Assembly (NCBI GenBank): GCA_964566425.1
Contig: CAZMIL010000019.1
Span: 1 to 12,520, forward strand
Length of the DNA: 12,520 nucleotides
Source: CAZMIL01 sp964566425
GTDB lineage: Bacteria; Patescibacteriota; Microgenomatia; UBA1406; GWC2-37-13
Direction of reading: 5' to 3'
How positions within the stretch are numbered: the stretch's first letter is position 1; each line of letters starts with the position of its first letter. The notes under the pieces were generated by a model that saw nothing but the letters and a program-made list of their open reading frames with translations, searched no databases and was not told the DNA's origin. The translations under genes and the position numbers were made by a program. This document shows, in pieces, positions 1 through 5,834 of the stretch.

Positions 1-180
1 ATTAAGTACCTTCGCAAGTAGAACGTCAATTATACCTACATAAAGACCGATTATCAAGGAGATAATGATCACGACTAAAGTCAACTTAATCACATCATTT
101 CTAGTCGGCCAAGTGACTTTCTTTAATTCGTCCTGGATATTCTTAAAAAAACTTGGGGTAATATTTGGTCTGTCTACCAT
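1..180 (-). CDS. secE: Preprotein translocase subunit SecE, partial (runs off left edge)
   Basis: The first 60 codons are visible; the ATG is at 180-178 and the frame is open to base 1. SecE is the small essential subunit of the SecYEG protein-export channel in the inner membrane. The sequence shows the family hallmark, an amphipathic helix with ELKKVTWPTR (residues 19-28), followed by one hydrophobic transmembrane helix (about residues 33-56) ending LLAKVLN. That is close to the full length of a single-helix SecE, so only a few residues are probably missing. It lies 18 nt downstream of the DUF916-like gene on the same strand, with no visible terminator or strong Shine-Dalgarno between them, so read-through from the surface-protein operon is likely. 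In most bacteria nusG follows secE; here that would be outside the window. Identification is firm; the true stop is not visible. Confidence 0.9.
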   Translation of the reverse strand, partial: MVDRPNITPSFFKNIQDELKKVTWPTRNDVIKLTLVVIIISLIIGLYVGIIDVLLAKVLN

Positions 181-198
181 GAAGGTAATTCTAGCATA

Positions 199-1167
199 TT
201 ATTTCCTAAATCTGTGCGTAAGAAAGAGAATTACAAGCAAAACCGCAAGGAGCGCCAGGATAAACTTTATAGGCAAAGCAATGAAACTGATTGAGGAAGA
301 AATTAGAGGCGTGCCTTCGCCAAAATTAATATTGGCCGAGAAGTCATATTTACCGATAAAGAAATCTGAAAGAAGCAGGGAAATCGGCCGTTGACAATAG
401 CTGATTTTACTTTGGTTGCAGTCAACCTGCGCTGAGGGAGTGGCAACCATAATCCGCTGCGATTCGGCTAAAATATTCAAAGGCAAAAGATTATACGCAG
501 CTGTTTCACCGAAATTTCCCCTTAAAACAATATTCCCCTGACTTTGGACAAAATTTTTCCCTTCGTTTCTGACTATCAATACTACCGGGATCTTATCTCC
601 GGTATCAAAAATGCGCAAATTTCCCCATTTAAAGCGAGCCAGAACATCAAAAAGGGTAACTTTCCCTTTAGTTTCAAGAATCCCATTCTGGGTGACTGTA
701 ATTAAAATGTTGGAGCCGACTCGCGCGCGGGCTCGCGAAGATGGTCCTTGGCCTTCAAGCGATGGCGGGGGTTCGGTTTCAACAAAAAAAGTGTAATAGT
801 AGTCGCCTTCGGGGGCGCCCTCCGGTAATCTCATTCTCAACAACAATTGTTGACTTTGTTTTCCGGCTAAAAAAAATGGTTGTTCGAGCTGTAAGTTTGT
901 ATTATCTAAAGAAAAACGTACCGGCCCACTAAATTCTTCATCGATCGTCACTTCTCCATTCTCTTTTGGCGTAAATGGTAAAACGTCAGCCTTAAGAACA
1001 ACGGGATCGCCAAGGTTTTGTATCGTGTAGGCAACTAAAATCGATTTTCCGGGTTTGATAATTGTCTCTAAATGTGGTGGTTTGATGGATAGGGAAAGTT
1101 GTTGGGCAGAAACAGGTAATGAGAATATCCAGACAAAAAACAAAGCTGCAATTAGTGATTTTCTCAT
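199..1167 (-). CDS. Membrane-anchored DUF916/WxLIP-like surface protein
   Basis: 322 residues. A signal peptide (1-21, ending VSAQQ) leads into an Ig-like beta domain (about 24-160). This has the DUF916 pattern: a start of the type SIKPPHLETIIKPGKS, a middle of charged and proline-rich strands, and LPEGAPEGDYYYTFFVETEP (113-132). A second beta domain follows (about 165-290, with C250 and C258), then a C-terminal transmembrane helix (about 294-316) and a short basic tail HRFRK. The layout is that of an extracytoplasmic protein anchored by its C-terminus. The start codon shares one base with the upstream gene's stop (TAATG at 1169-1165), indicating translational coupling. In Firmicutes, DUF916 proteins are the anchored partners of secreted WxL proteins; the upstream gene fits the WxL role here. 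Partner function is inferred from this context; the fold assignment is from pattern only. Confidence 0.72.
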   Translation of the reverse strand: MRKSLIAALFFVWIFSLPVSAQQLSLSIKPPHLETIIKPGKSILVAYTIQNLGDPVVLKADVLPFTPKENGEVTIDEEFSGPVRFSLDNTNLQLEQPFFLAGKQSQQLLLRMRLPEGAPEGDYYYTFFVETEPPPSLEGQGPSSRARARVGSNILITVTQNGILETKGKVTLFDVLARFKWGNLRIFDTGDKIPVVLIVRNEGKNFVQSQGNIVLRGNFGETAAYNLLPLNILAESQRIMVATPSAQVDCNQSKISYCQRPISLLLSDFFIGKYDFSANINFGEGTPLISSSISFIALPIKFILALLAVLLVILFLTHRFRK

Positions 1168-1931
1168 TAATAAAGCGGGGTGGCGGTGAATCTGATAACT
1201 GTAGTATAGGTGCCGGCAGTTTGCGAAACCGGAATATTGACTTTAAAAGTCATTGTCGATTGACGGGTTGAATCTGCATAAAGATGGGCCGGGTTTGTTG
1301 TCGGATCAGCTGCCATCACTACCACTGGATTTTGGGAGGCGACTAAATTGGCAAATGGTCGATATTTTGAAGATGCACTAAAATCTGCAGGGATATCGTT
1401 GGGATAGCTAACACTACTCATATTATAACCAAATCCGTAGGTAGAATTTGAGCCCCAGGTATTGGCTGAGGAGATTATGCAGGGAGTACCACTGTCACAA
1501 GATGTGTCTGCAATCGCCGCTCCCGAAAGTGTTTTCAACGAGTCGTCTTCGCGGGCGGTTACTTGATAACCGTTTGCGGAAGAAAAACTTACCGTTAAAT
1601 TAGTCGTTGCCGTGTTTGGCACCCCAGGAGTTAAAGTGCCAAAATTGATGTTAGTATTGGAGAGGGAAAAAGTGAAAGGCGCAATCGAATAAATATACTG
1701 GAATCCTGCTCTGACTAAATATCCGGACGAGGAAAATTGTTCTGCTGCCGTTTGGCCAAGCGTGGAAGAAATTTTTGTACCTGATGTTGGTGAAGTAAAA
1801 TTTTCCGCACCAATATTTACATTCGGCGCCTCGATTTGATAGTTGGGGGAGATAACAAAATCCGCCCAGACAAACCTCGTGATGGAGAGAAAAAAAACAA
1901 TAATGCTAACTTTAATTCCCCATTTAAGCAT
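1167..1931 (-). CDS. Secreted beta-sandwich protein with WxL-like C-terminal domain
   Basis: 254 residues from the ATG at 1931-1929. A TTG at 1952 would add seven residues, but the ATG gives a cleaner signal peptide (MLKWGIKVSIIVFFLSITRFVWA). Residues 28-80 carry a motif of the type SPNYQIEA...STLGQTAAEQFSSSGYLVRAGF, seen in many secreted proteins of environmental bacteria. Residues 85-254 form a beta domain with ANGYQVTARED, ADTSC-x5-C (Cys145, Cys151), TWGSNSTYGFGY and a terminal AGTYTTVIRFTATPLY. These points align with the C-terminus of the secreted protein at 5831-7276. Position for position, YQV and FTA sit where WxL domains have their two W-x-L motifs. The ATG overlaps the upstream stop by 8 nt and the stop overlaps the next start by 1 nt, so it is in a coupled operon. 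No membrane anchor, so probably exported and bound at the surface. WxL kinship is an inference. Confidence 0.7.
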   Translation of the reverse strand: MLKWGIKVSIIVFFLSITRFVWADFVISPNYQIEAPNVNIGAENFTSPTSGTKISSTLGQTAAEQFSSSGYLVRAGFQYIYSIAPFTFSLSNTNINFGTLTPGVPNTATTNLTVSFSSANGYQVTAREDDSLKTLSGAAIADTSCDSGTPCIISSANTWGSNSTYGFGYNMSSVSYPNDIPADFSASSKYRPFANLVASQNPVVVMAADPTTNPAHLYADSTRQSTMTFKVNIPVSQTAGTYTTVIRFTATPLY

Positions 1932-2550
1932 TTTCCTGTTCGAACTTTTCAATTAACTTTTCCATATTATTAGTTGATTGTTTAATCTCACCCAATTCTT
2001 TATCCCCCATAAAATTTTCTAGAGACTGTCTGATATTTTTAAGGTGATTTTTGAACAATAAAGACAGAAAAAGAAAAGTATTTTCGTGTTCCTTGGCGTT
2101 TTTGACTTTAAGATTTTCATTCTTGAGGAATTCTTGTCCCATAAACATAGCAAATGGTGTCAGCAAAGCAAGAGAAATTAAAGGGATCAAGTTTTCGAGT
2201 AAATTATTTTGCGGAAGATAAATGAGATAAAAAAGGATTGCTGTTAGAGTAGCAATTATTGTTTCGATTGGTTCCAGAAGCAGGGATAAAGCAAAAAGTA
2301 GGAAATAAATTAAGAAAAAAAACTGCGATTGTAATCCCCCTGTTGTGTTAACGATCACAAAAACTATGATTGTAAAAATGATCGCTTCAAAAGCACGATT
2401 CGTTTTGACAAATCGCTTGAGCAAAAAAAGGGTAATAAATAAAATAGCCGCCAATTGCAAATCGTAAATAGCCAACGGGCTTCTTGCAAATAGGAAAGAA
2501 AAAGCAATCGCCAAAACAAGAATAATTGAATGTAAAACATCTCTCCTCAT
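1924..2550 (-). CDS. Six-helix membrane protein resembling a histidine-kinase sensor module without kinase domain
   Basis: 208 residues from the ATG at 2550; an in-frame ATG at 2577 would add nine. The later start is preferred because an extended -10 box lies just upstream, which would leave the earlier start outside the transcript. About six hydrophobic segments (roughly 6-23, 30-46, 54-68, 75-92, 95-112, 121-138) include NTTGGLQSQFFFLIYFLLFA (68-87), a pattern common in membrane input domains of sensor histidine kinases. The remaining 70 residues are helical and charged. FLSLLFKNHLKNIRQSLENF followed by a second helix ending MEKLIEKF loosely resembles the two-helix dimerisation domain, but without a convincing phospho-acceptor box and with no ATPase domain before the stop. 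It heads the surface-protein operon and may sense or regulate envelope state; that role is inferred. It could also be a plain membrane protein of unknown function. Confidence 0.62.
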   Translation of the reverse strand: MRRDVLHSIILVLAIAFSFLFARSPLAIYDLQLAAILFITLFLLKRFVKTNRAFEAIIFTIIVFVIVNTTGGLQSQFFFLIYFLLFALSLLLEPIETIIATLTAILFYLIYLPQNNLLENLIPLISLALLTPFAMFMGQEFLKNENLKVKNAKEHENTFLFLSLLFKNHLKNIRQSLENFMGDKELGEIKQSTNNMEKLIEKFEQENA

Positions 2551-2556
2551 ACTTTC

Positions 2557-2565
2557 AATATAGCA
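2557..2565 (-). promoter_or_regulatory. Extended -10 promoter for the minus-strand surface/secE operon
   Basis: On the minus strand the sequence reads TGC-TATATT, an extended -10 (TGnTATAAT-like), with no good -35 at standard spacing. Only six bases separate it from the ATG at 2550, so transcription would begin at or next to the start codon and give a leaderless mRNA. Predicted from sequence only. Confidence 0.5.
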
Positions 2566-2568
2566 CTT

Positions 2569-2597
2569 TTGTAGCATATAGTCCGTTGAATTATCAT
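2569..2597 (+). promoter_or_regulatory. Candidate promoter of the comEA-comEC operon
   Basis: TTGTAG (2569-2574), a 17-base spacer and TATCAT (2592-2597) form a moderate sigma70-type promoter 24 nt before the comEA ATG. It overlaps the extended -10 of the divergent operon, so the two directions may compete. Confidence 0.42.
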
Positions 2598-2621
2598 CGT
2601 TAATCTTTCAAGATTGACGGG

Positions 2622-3254
2622 ATGAATTATTATCAACAAGTCCTTAAAAATTTCCTCCAAAAATATCTCTGGGAATTGATCTTGATTCTCATTGCTGTCG
2701 TCTTAGCGCTTGGTTCTTTTGCTCTTTTTCTTAATTCTCCGCCCAAAAAAATTGAAAAAGTGCCCGTACAAAAAAGCCAGGAGATAAAAACTGAGTCGAA
2801 AATTACAGTGGAAATCGCCGGGGCGGTCAATGGACCAGGAATTTATCAGTTATCAACCGGCTCACGGCTTAACGATTTGCTCAAATTAGCACGTGGATTA
2901 TCTGATCAAGCCGACAAACTTTATTTTGCCCGAAATTTTAACCTCGCCAAATATGTCGCAGACCAAGAGAAAGTTTATATTCCTTCCCGGCAAGAAATTA
3001 CTCAAGGATTGTTTTCTCAAAATGACAATTTTCTAAGACAAGATTCACAAAGCGGGGCTGCTGATGAGAGTGAAAAAGTTGACCTAAACTCAGCTTCTTC
3101 CGACGAACTTGATGCTTTATCCGGAATTGGTGAAGTAACCGCGCAAAAAATCATCGACAATCGTCCTTATAAAACAATTGACGATTTAATAACCAAAAAA
3201 GTAGTTAAACAGAATGTTTTTGATTCGATTAAAAATCAACTAATTGTCAAATAA
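2622..3254 (+). CDS. comEA: ComEA-like DNA-uptake receptor
   Basis: 210 residues. ComEA binds incoming double-stranded DNA at the outer face of the membrane and passes it to ComEC during natural transformation. The order is canonical: one N-terminal transmembrane helix (about 17-38); a charged linker; an SLBB domain (about 61-122) with ITVEIAGAVNGPGIYQLSTG and ending VYIPSRQE; a flexible linker; and a C-terminal helix-hairpin-helix DNA-binding region (about 153-208) with VDLNSASSDELDALSGIGEV and AQKIIDNRPYKTIDDL. Length is typical. The hairpin glycine motif (SGIGEVTAQKI) is intact. The ATG at 2622 is preceded by only a weak purine stretch. The stop TAA shares its last base with the ATG of the next gene, so the two are coupled. 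Its place directly before the ComEC channel gene confirms the assignment. Confidence 0.93.
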   Translation: MNYYQQVLKNFLQKYLWELILILIAVVLALGSFALFLNSPPKKIEKVPVQKSQEIKTESKITVEIAGAVNGPGIYQLSTGSRLNDLLKLARGLSDQADKLYFARNFNLAKYVADQEKVYIPSRQEITQGLFSQNDNFLRQDSQSGAADESEKVDLNSASSDELDALSGIGEVTAQKIIDNRPYKTIDDLITKKVVKQNVFDSIKNQLIVK

Positions 3255-4033
3255 TGCCCAATCCCTCAATTTTTACGCCGATTGTCAACTCTTACTTGCC
3301 AGAGCCGCATGCCTCTCTCCTTAATGGGATTATTTTTGGTATTCCCTTGAAAACTAATCCCCTTTTTAACCAAAAGCTACGAATAGTAGGATTAATGCAT
3401 CTGGTGGTTTTGTCAGGAATGAATATTACCATGGTAGCTGCAATTGTTGCCTCTTTTACAAAATTTTTGCCCAAAAGAATTTCACTTTACATCTGCATCA
3501 CGAGCATTATCTTATTTGTTCTCTTTGTAGGGATTCAGGCACCCGTTTTACGGGCTGCAATCATGGGAATAATCAGTTTGCTGGCGATTATTTATGGTCG
3601 AAAAAATAGCGCTCTCTATTCGCTATTTTTATCTTTTCTTTTCTTTTTAATTTTCTGGCGCCAGGCCATCGCTACAGTTTCTTTCCAACTTTCTTTCGGG
3701 GCGACGCTGGGAATTATTTTGTTTGGTAATGCCAAAGCCCAGAGTCCGGCAGTTTGGCGAGAATTAAAGCCTTCCCTGGCAGCACAACTCTTTACCACTC
3801 CGATTATTTTTGCCTATTTTCGTCAAATATCTTTTATCGCTCCCATCTCTAACCTACTCACTGCTTTTATTATCGCCCCAATCATGCTTTTTGGTTTTTT
3901 GACTGCGATTTTGGGAAAAATTAACTGGTTTTTGGGAGTACCTGCCGCAGCCGTCAGCTACGTTTTAGTCGGTTATTTAGTTTGGATCATTGATATATTA
4001 TCAAGAATCCCCTATGTCTATCTAAAATTTTAA
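3254..4033 (+). CDS. comEC: ComEC/Rec2 competence channel domain (separate membrane subunit)
   Basis: 259 residues, polytopic. It corresponds to the central competence domain of ComEC, the inner-membrane channel that takes up single-stranded DNA. Family marks: HLVVLSGMNITMV (49-61, matching the usual H-L-x-x-x-S-G-x-x motif), GIQAPVLRAAIMG (93-105) and SFQLSFGATLGI (143-154), followed by further helices and the typical exit IDILSRIPYVYLKF. The N-terminal OB/DUF4131 region of full-length ComEC is absent; the protein starts just before the competence domain. The beta-lactamase domain is also not attached but follows as a separate gene after a 5-nt gap in another frame. Together the two parts come to about 547 residues, well below common ComEC lengths. 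The start ATG overlaps the comEA stop (TAATG). The channel role is well supported; whether the cell is actually competent is not shown. Confidence 0.92.
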   Translation: MPNPSIFTPIVNSYLPEPHASLLNGIIFGIPLKTNPLFNQKLRIVGLMHLVVLSGMNITMVAAIVASFTKFLPKRISLYICITSIILFVLFVGIQAPVLRAAIMGIISLLAIIYGRKNSALYSLFLSFLFFLIFWRQAIATVSFQLSFGATLGIILFGNAKAQSPAVWRELKPSLAAQLFTTPIIFAYFRQISFIAPISNLLTAFIIAPIMLFGFLTAILGKINWFLGVPAAAVSYVLVGYLVWIIDILSRIPYVYLKF

Positions 4034-4038
4034 TATTT

Positions 4039-4905
4039 ATGGACGTCGGTTTTCCCATTCGCTCAATTTTCGTCTATTTATTCTTTGCTTTAATCAGTGT
4101 TTTAATTGTTTTAACAAAAAATTTTTCTGAGACGAACTCCGTTATCGTCTTCTGTGATGTCGGTCAAGGGGATGCCGCCTATGTGCGGATTGCCAATCGT
4201 TTCGATATAGTCATCGATGCCGGGCCGCAGCAGAGAATCCTGGATTGTTTGGGTAAATATATGCCCTTTTATGATCGAGAAATCGAATTGGCATTCTTAA
4301 GTCATCCCGATTGGGATCACTATAGTGGTTTCATTGATCTTTTAAAGCGCTACAAAGTTGATAATTTTTATTTAAACCCTCTTGATAGTGAAAGTAAATC
4401 ATATCAATTGTTGAAAAAACTGTTGATTGAAAAATCGGTTCACCTCGAACCTCTGTTCGCAGGCGAAGAAATTAAGGTGGAAAATGGGTTAATTAGGGCG
4501 GTTTGGCCGACTAATTCATTTATAGAACAAGGCTTGTTTTCAGATAGTAAAAATGGCTATTTCTACACGCCGAGAATTGATGTTAATGATTTCTCACAAG
4601 TCTTCTTATTGACTATCGGCAAAGTAAAAATTTTATTTACTGGGGATGTTTCACCTCTTGCAGAACAAAAAATTTTAAAAAAACCCTTGTTAAAAGTTAG
4701 TATACTCAAAATCCCCCATCACGGATCAAAATATAATCTGATTGAGCCTTTTTTAGCAGCTATAAAACCACAAATTGCTATCATCAGTGTAGGCAAAAAT
4801 AATAAATATGGTCATCCTTCACCTGAAATCCTCAAAATGCTAACCAAATATCATGTTGAAACCAGGCGAACAGATCAAGAAGGGGATATTGTTTTTAGAT
4901 TTTAG
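4039..4905 (+). CDS. ComEC-type metallo-beta-lactamase domain protein, membrane-anchored
   Basis: 288 residues: one N-terminal transmembrane helix (about 8-26), then a metallo-beta-lactamase fold of the ComEC C-terminal type. Visible motifs are DVGQGDA (40-46), the metal site SHPDWDH (88-94, giving H89, D91, D93, H94), a later LFTGD, KIPHHGS, and the closing GHPSPEIL. In full-length ComEC this domain is proposed to degrade the non-transported DNA strand. The metal ligands look complete, so an active nuclease or phosphodiesterase is plausible. It starts 5 nt after the channel gene's stop and is read in the -1 frame relative to it; its first helix matches the helix that joins the two domains in one-piece ComEC. 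So this is the fission product of ComEC, presumably acting with the preceding gene's product. The stop is TAG. Confidence 0.9.
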   Translation: MDVGFPIRSIFVYLFFALISVLIVLTKNFSETNSVIVFCDVGQGDAAYVRIANRFDIVIDAGPQQRILDCLGKYMPFYDREIELAFLSHPDWDHYSGFIDLLKRYKVDNFYLNPLDSESKSYQLLKKLLIEKSVHLEPLFAGEEIKVENGLIRAVWPTNSFIEQGLFSDSKNGYFYTPRIDVNDFSQVFLLTIGKVKILFTGDVSPLAEQKILKKPLLKVSILKIPHHGSKYNLIEPFLAAIKPQIAIISVGKNNKYGHPSPEILKMLTKYHVETRRTDQEGDIVFRF

Positions 4906-4945
4906 CAATTTACAATATTCCCATCCACAAAGAATTTTGAATAGG

Positions 4946-4975
4946 CGGATTCTTCACTGCCGTTCAGGATGAAGA
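4946..4975 (-). repeat. Possible copy of a widespread interspersed palindromic repeat
   Basis: Read on the minus strand, this stretch contains TTCATCCTGAACGG followed by CAGTGAAGAATCCGC. It closely resembles the interspersed repeats of the form TCATCCTGAACG..GTGAAG.ATC that recur between genes in many unrelated bacterial genomes (recalled, not searched). TCTTCA (4951-4956) and TGAAGA (4970-4975) pair as a 6-bp stem. It covers the last codons and the TGA stop of the PaaX-like gene and lies at the convergent junction with the ComEC operon, where it could also act as a weak processing or end signal. Confidence 0.4.
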
Positions 4976-5710
4976 TTGAAGAAGTATCCCTCTGATTTCT
5001 TTATAGATATTGAAAGCTTCGTGGCCGATCCAATTAGAACCTACAAGTTCTACTGGTAGACCTGGATCCTGCCTTAGAAGACTAATATACTCGGCAGAAA
5101 CTTTACTCAATTTTATGGCTTTATCATCATTCTGTGACAAAATAATATGCCATTTTTTGAAAAGTTCACGGTATTTTCGATCAAGTTCGCTTCTGCCCCA
5201 AACTTTTTCGATCAAAATTTCTCTATCGCCAAAAACATGATCGGCTTCAAAAGCTTGGATGTATGTTTCTTCTTCTTTGCCAAAGATCAGTTCCTGAAGA
5301 TTAGAAATAATCGGATGTGGCGTCAGCCAAAAAGATCTGTGCCACGGTCCCAAACCCCATCCGGCAACTTGTCGGCGCAATTTATCACGCAGCTCTCTCT
5401 TTTTTTCCGGGATTTCATAAGATAAAACCCTCCATTTACCATCCCATTTGTCTTTTAGAAAGCGAACATAGGGGAAATGCAGTGCCAGTTCCTGGAAACC
5501 TTTTTCCATCAAACGATAACTTCTTTCTCCCTCCCCTGTCTCAATTAGTCCTTCCTTCAACAACGAAGACAGAGTGCCTTTAGTTTTCTGATTAAAGGAT
5601 AAGTCGAAAATTTTTTGAACATTTTCATCAAAGACAACTGCTTGAGAGCTTAAATCGGAAAGTAAAAATAATGTGATTAAAATTTTCGTCCGTCTTTCTT
5701 TAATCCCCAT
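4964..5710 (-). CDS. PaaX-like transcriptional repressor
   Basis: 248 residues. Three parts fit the PaaX family: an N-terminal winged-helix region (about 1-75, ending LLKEGLIETGEGERSYRLME); a central Cas2-like ferredoxin fold with WDGKWRVLSYEIPEKKRELR (89-108), LRRQVAGWGLGPWHRSFWLT (111-130); and a C-terminal PaaX_C part with DPGLPVELVGSNWIG (215-229). PaaX of proteobacteria represses phenylacetate catabolism by responding to phenylacetyl-CoA; homologues in Patescibacteria have no such pathway nearby, so the ligand is unknown. No catabolic genes are seen here. It is divergent from the surface-protein operon at 5831, and a palindrome sits on that operon's -10 box, making the operon a natural candidate target. 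Near-leaderless: its own -10 ends nine bases before the ATG. The stop is TGA. Confidence 0.86.
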   Translation of the reverse strand: MGIKERRTKILITLFLLSDLSSQAVVFDENVQKIFDLSFNQKTKGTLSSLLKEGLIETGEGERSYRLMEKGFQELALHFPYVRFLKDKWDGKWRVLSYEIPEKKRELRDKLRRQVAGWGLGPWHRSFWLTPHPIISNLQELIFGKEEETYIQAFEADHVFGDREILIEKVWGRSELDRKYRELFKKWHIILSQNDDKAIKLSKVSAEYISLLRQDPGLPVELVGSNWIGHEAFNIYKEIRGILLQSSS

Positions 5711-5719
5711 AATGATAAA

Positions 5720-5747
5720 AATATAACAGACGGAATTTTTTTGTCAA
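5720..5747 (-). promoter_or_regulatory. Promoter of the PaaX-like gene
   Basis: Minus strand: TTGACA (5747-5742), 16-base spacer, TATATT (5725-5720). Both boxes are near consensus. Expected start of transcription is within a few bases of the ATG at 5710, giving an mRNA with almost no leader. Confidence 0.68.
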
Positions 5748-5776
5748 TCCTAAAAGAATCTTTCTTTGACCATTCC

Positions 5777-5805
5777 TTGACAACAATCTAATTTAGGTCT
5801 AGATT
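5777..5805 (+). promoter_or_regulatory. Promoter of the second surface-protein operon
   Basis: A perfect TTGACA (5777-5782), a 17-base spacer and TAGATT (5800-5805) make a strong sigma70-type promoter 25 nt before the ATG at 5831. Its -35 and that of the divergent regulator form an inverted TTGTCAA/TTGACAA pair (5741-5747 and 5777-5783). Confidence 0.72.
5785..5805. promoter_or_regulatory. Candidate operator overlapping the surface-operon -10 box
   Basis: AATCTA (5785-5790), nine bases, TAGATT (5800-5805): a perfect 6-bp inverted repeat whose right arm is the -10 box itself. A protein bound here would block polymerase. The divergent PaaX-like repressor is the obvious candidate, by position only. 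Confidence 0.4.
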
Positions 5806-5822
5806 AATTGTAAGGGCAAAAT

Positions 5823-5834
5823 ATGCGCTTATGA
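5823..5834 (+). other. Three-codon minimal leader ORF overlapping the surface-protein start
   Basis: AAGGG at 5812-5816 is spaced six bases from ATG 5823, which opens ATG-CGC-TTA-TGA. Its stop overlaps the real start at 5831 by three bases (ATGA-type junction). The real start itself has no Shine-Dalgarno at normal spacing, so loading could occur here with reinitiation. Speculative, but the geometry is exact. Confidence 0.28.

Noticed and set aside
65..394. Plus-strand frame of 109 codons
   Set aside because: Antisense to secE and the end of the DUF916-like gene; no domain pattern, and both opposite-strand genes are recognisable.
4022..4038. Canonical -1 slippery heptamer at the ComEC junction
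   Set aside because: The bases A-AAA-TTT do not fit X-XXY-YYZ in the reading frame; coupled reinitiation is the simpler explanation.
4906..4963. Rho-independent terminator between the convergent genes
   Set aside because: Only a 6-bp stem with a 13-base loop and no following T tract on either strand.
5150..5500. Cas2-like fold as a sign of a CRISPR system
   Set aside because: The Cas2-like part is the normal central domain of PaaX regulators; no repeats, spacers or other cas genes are present.
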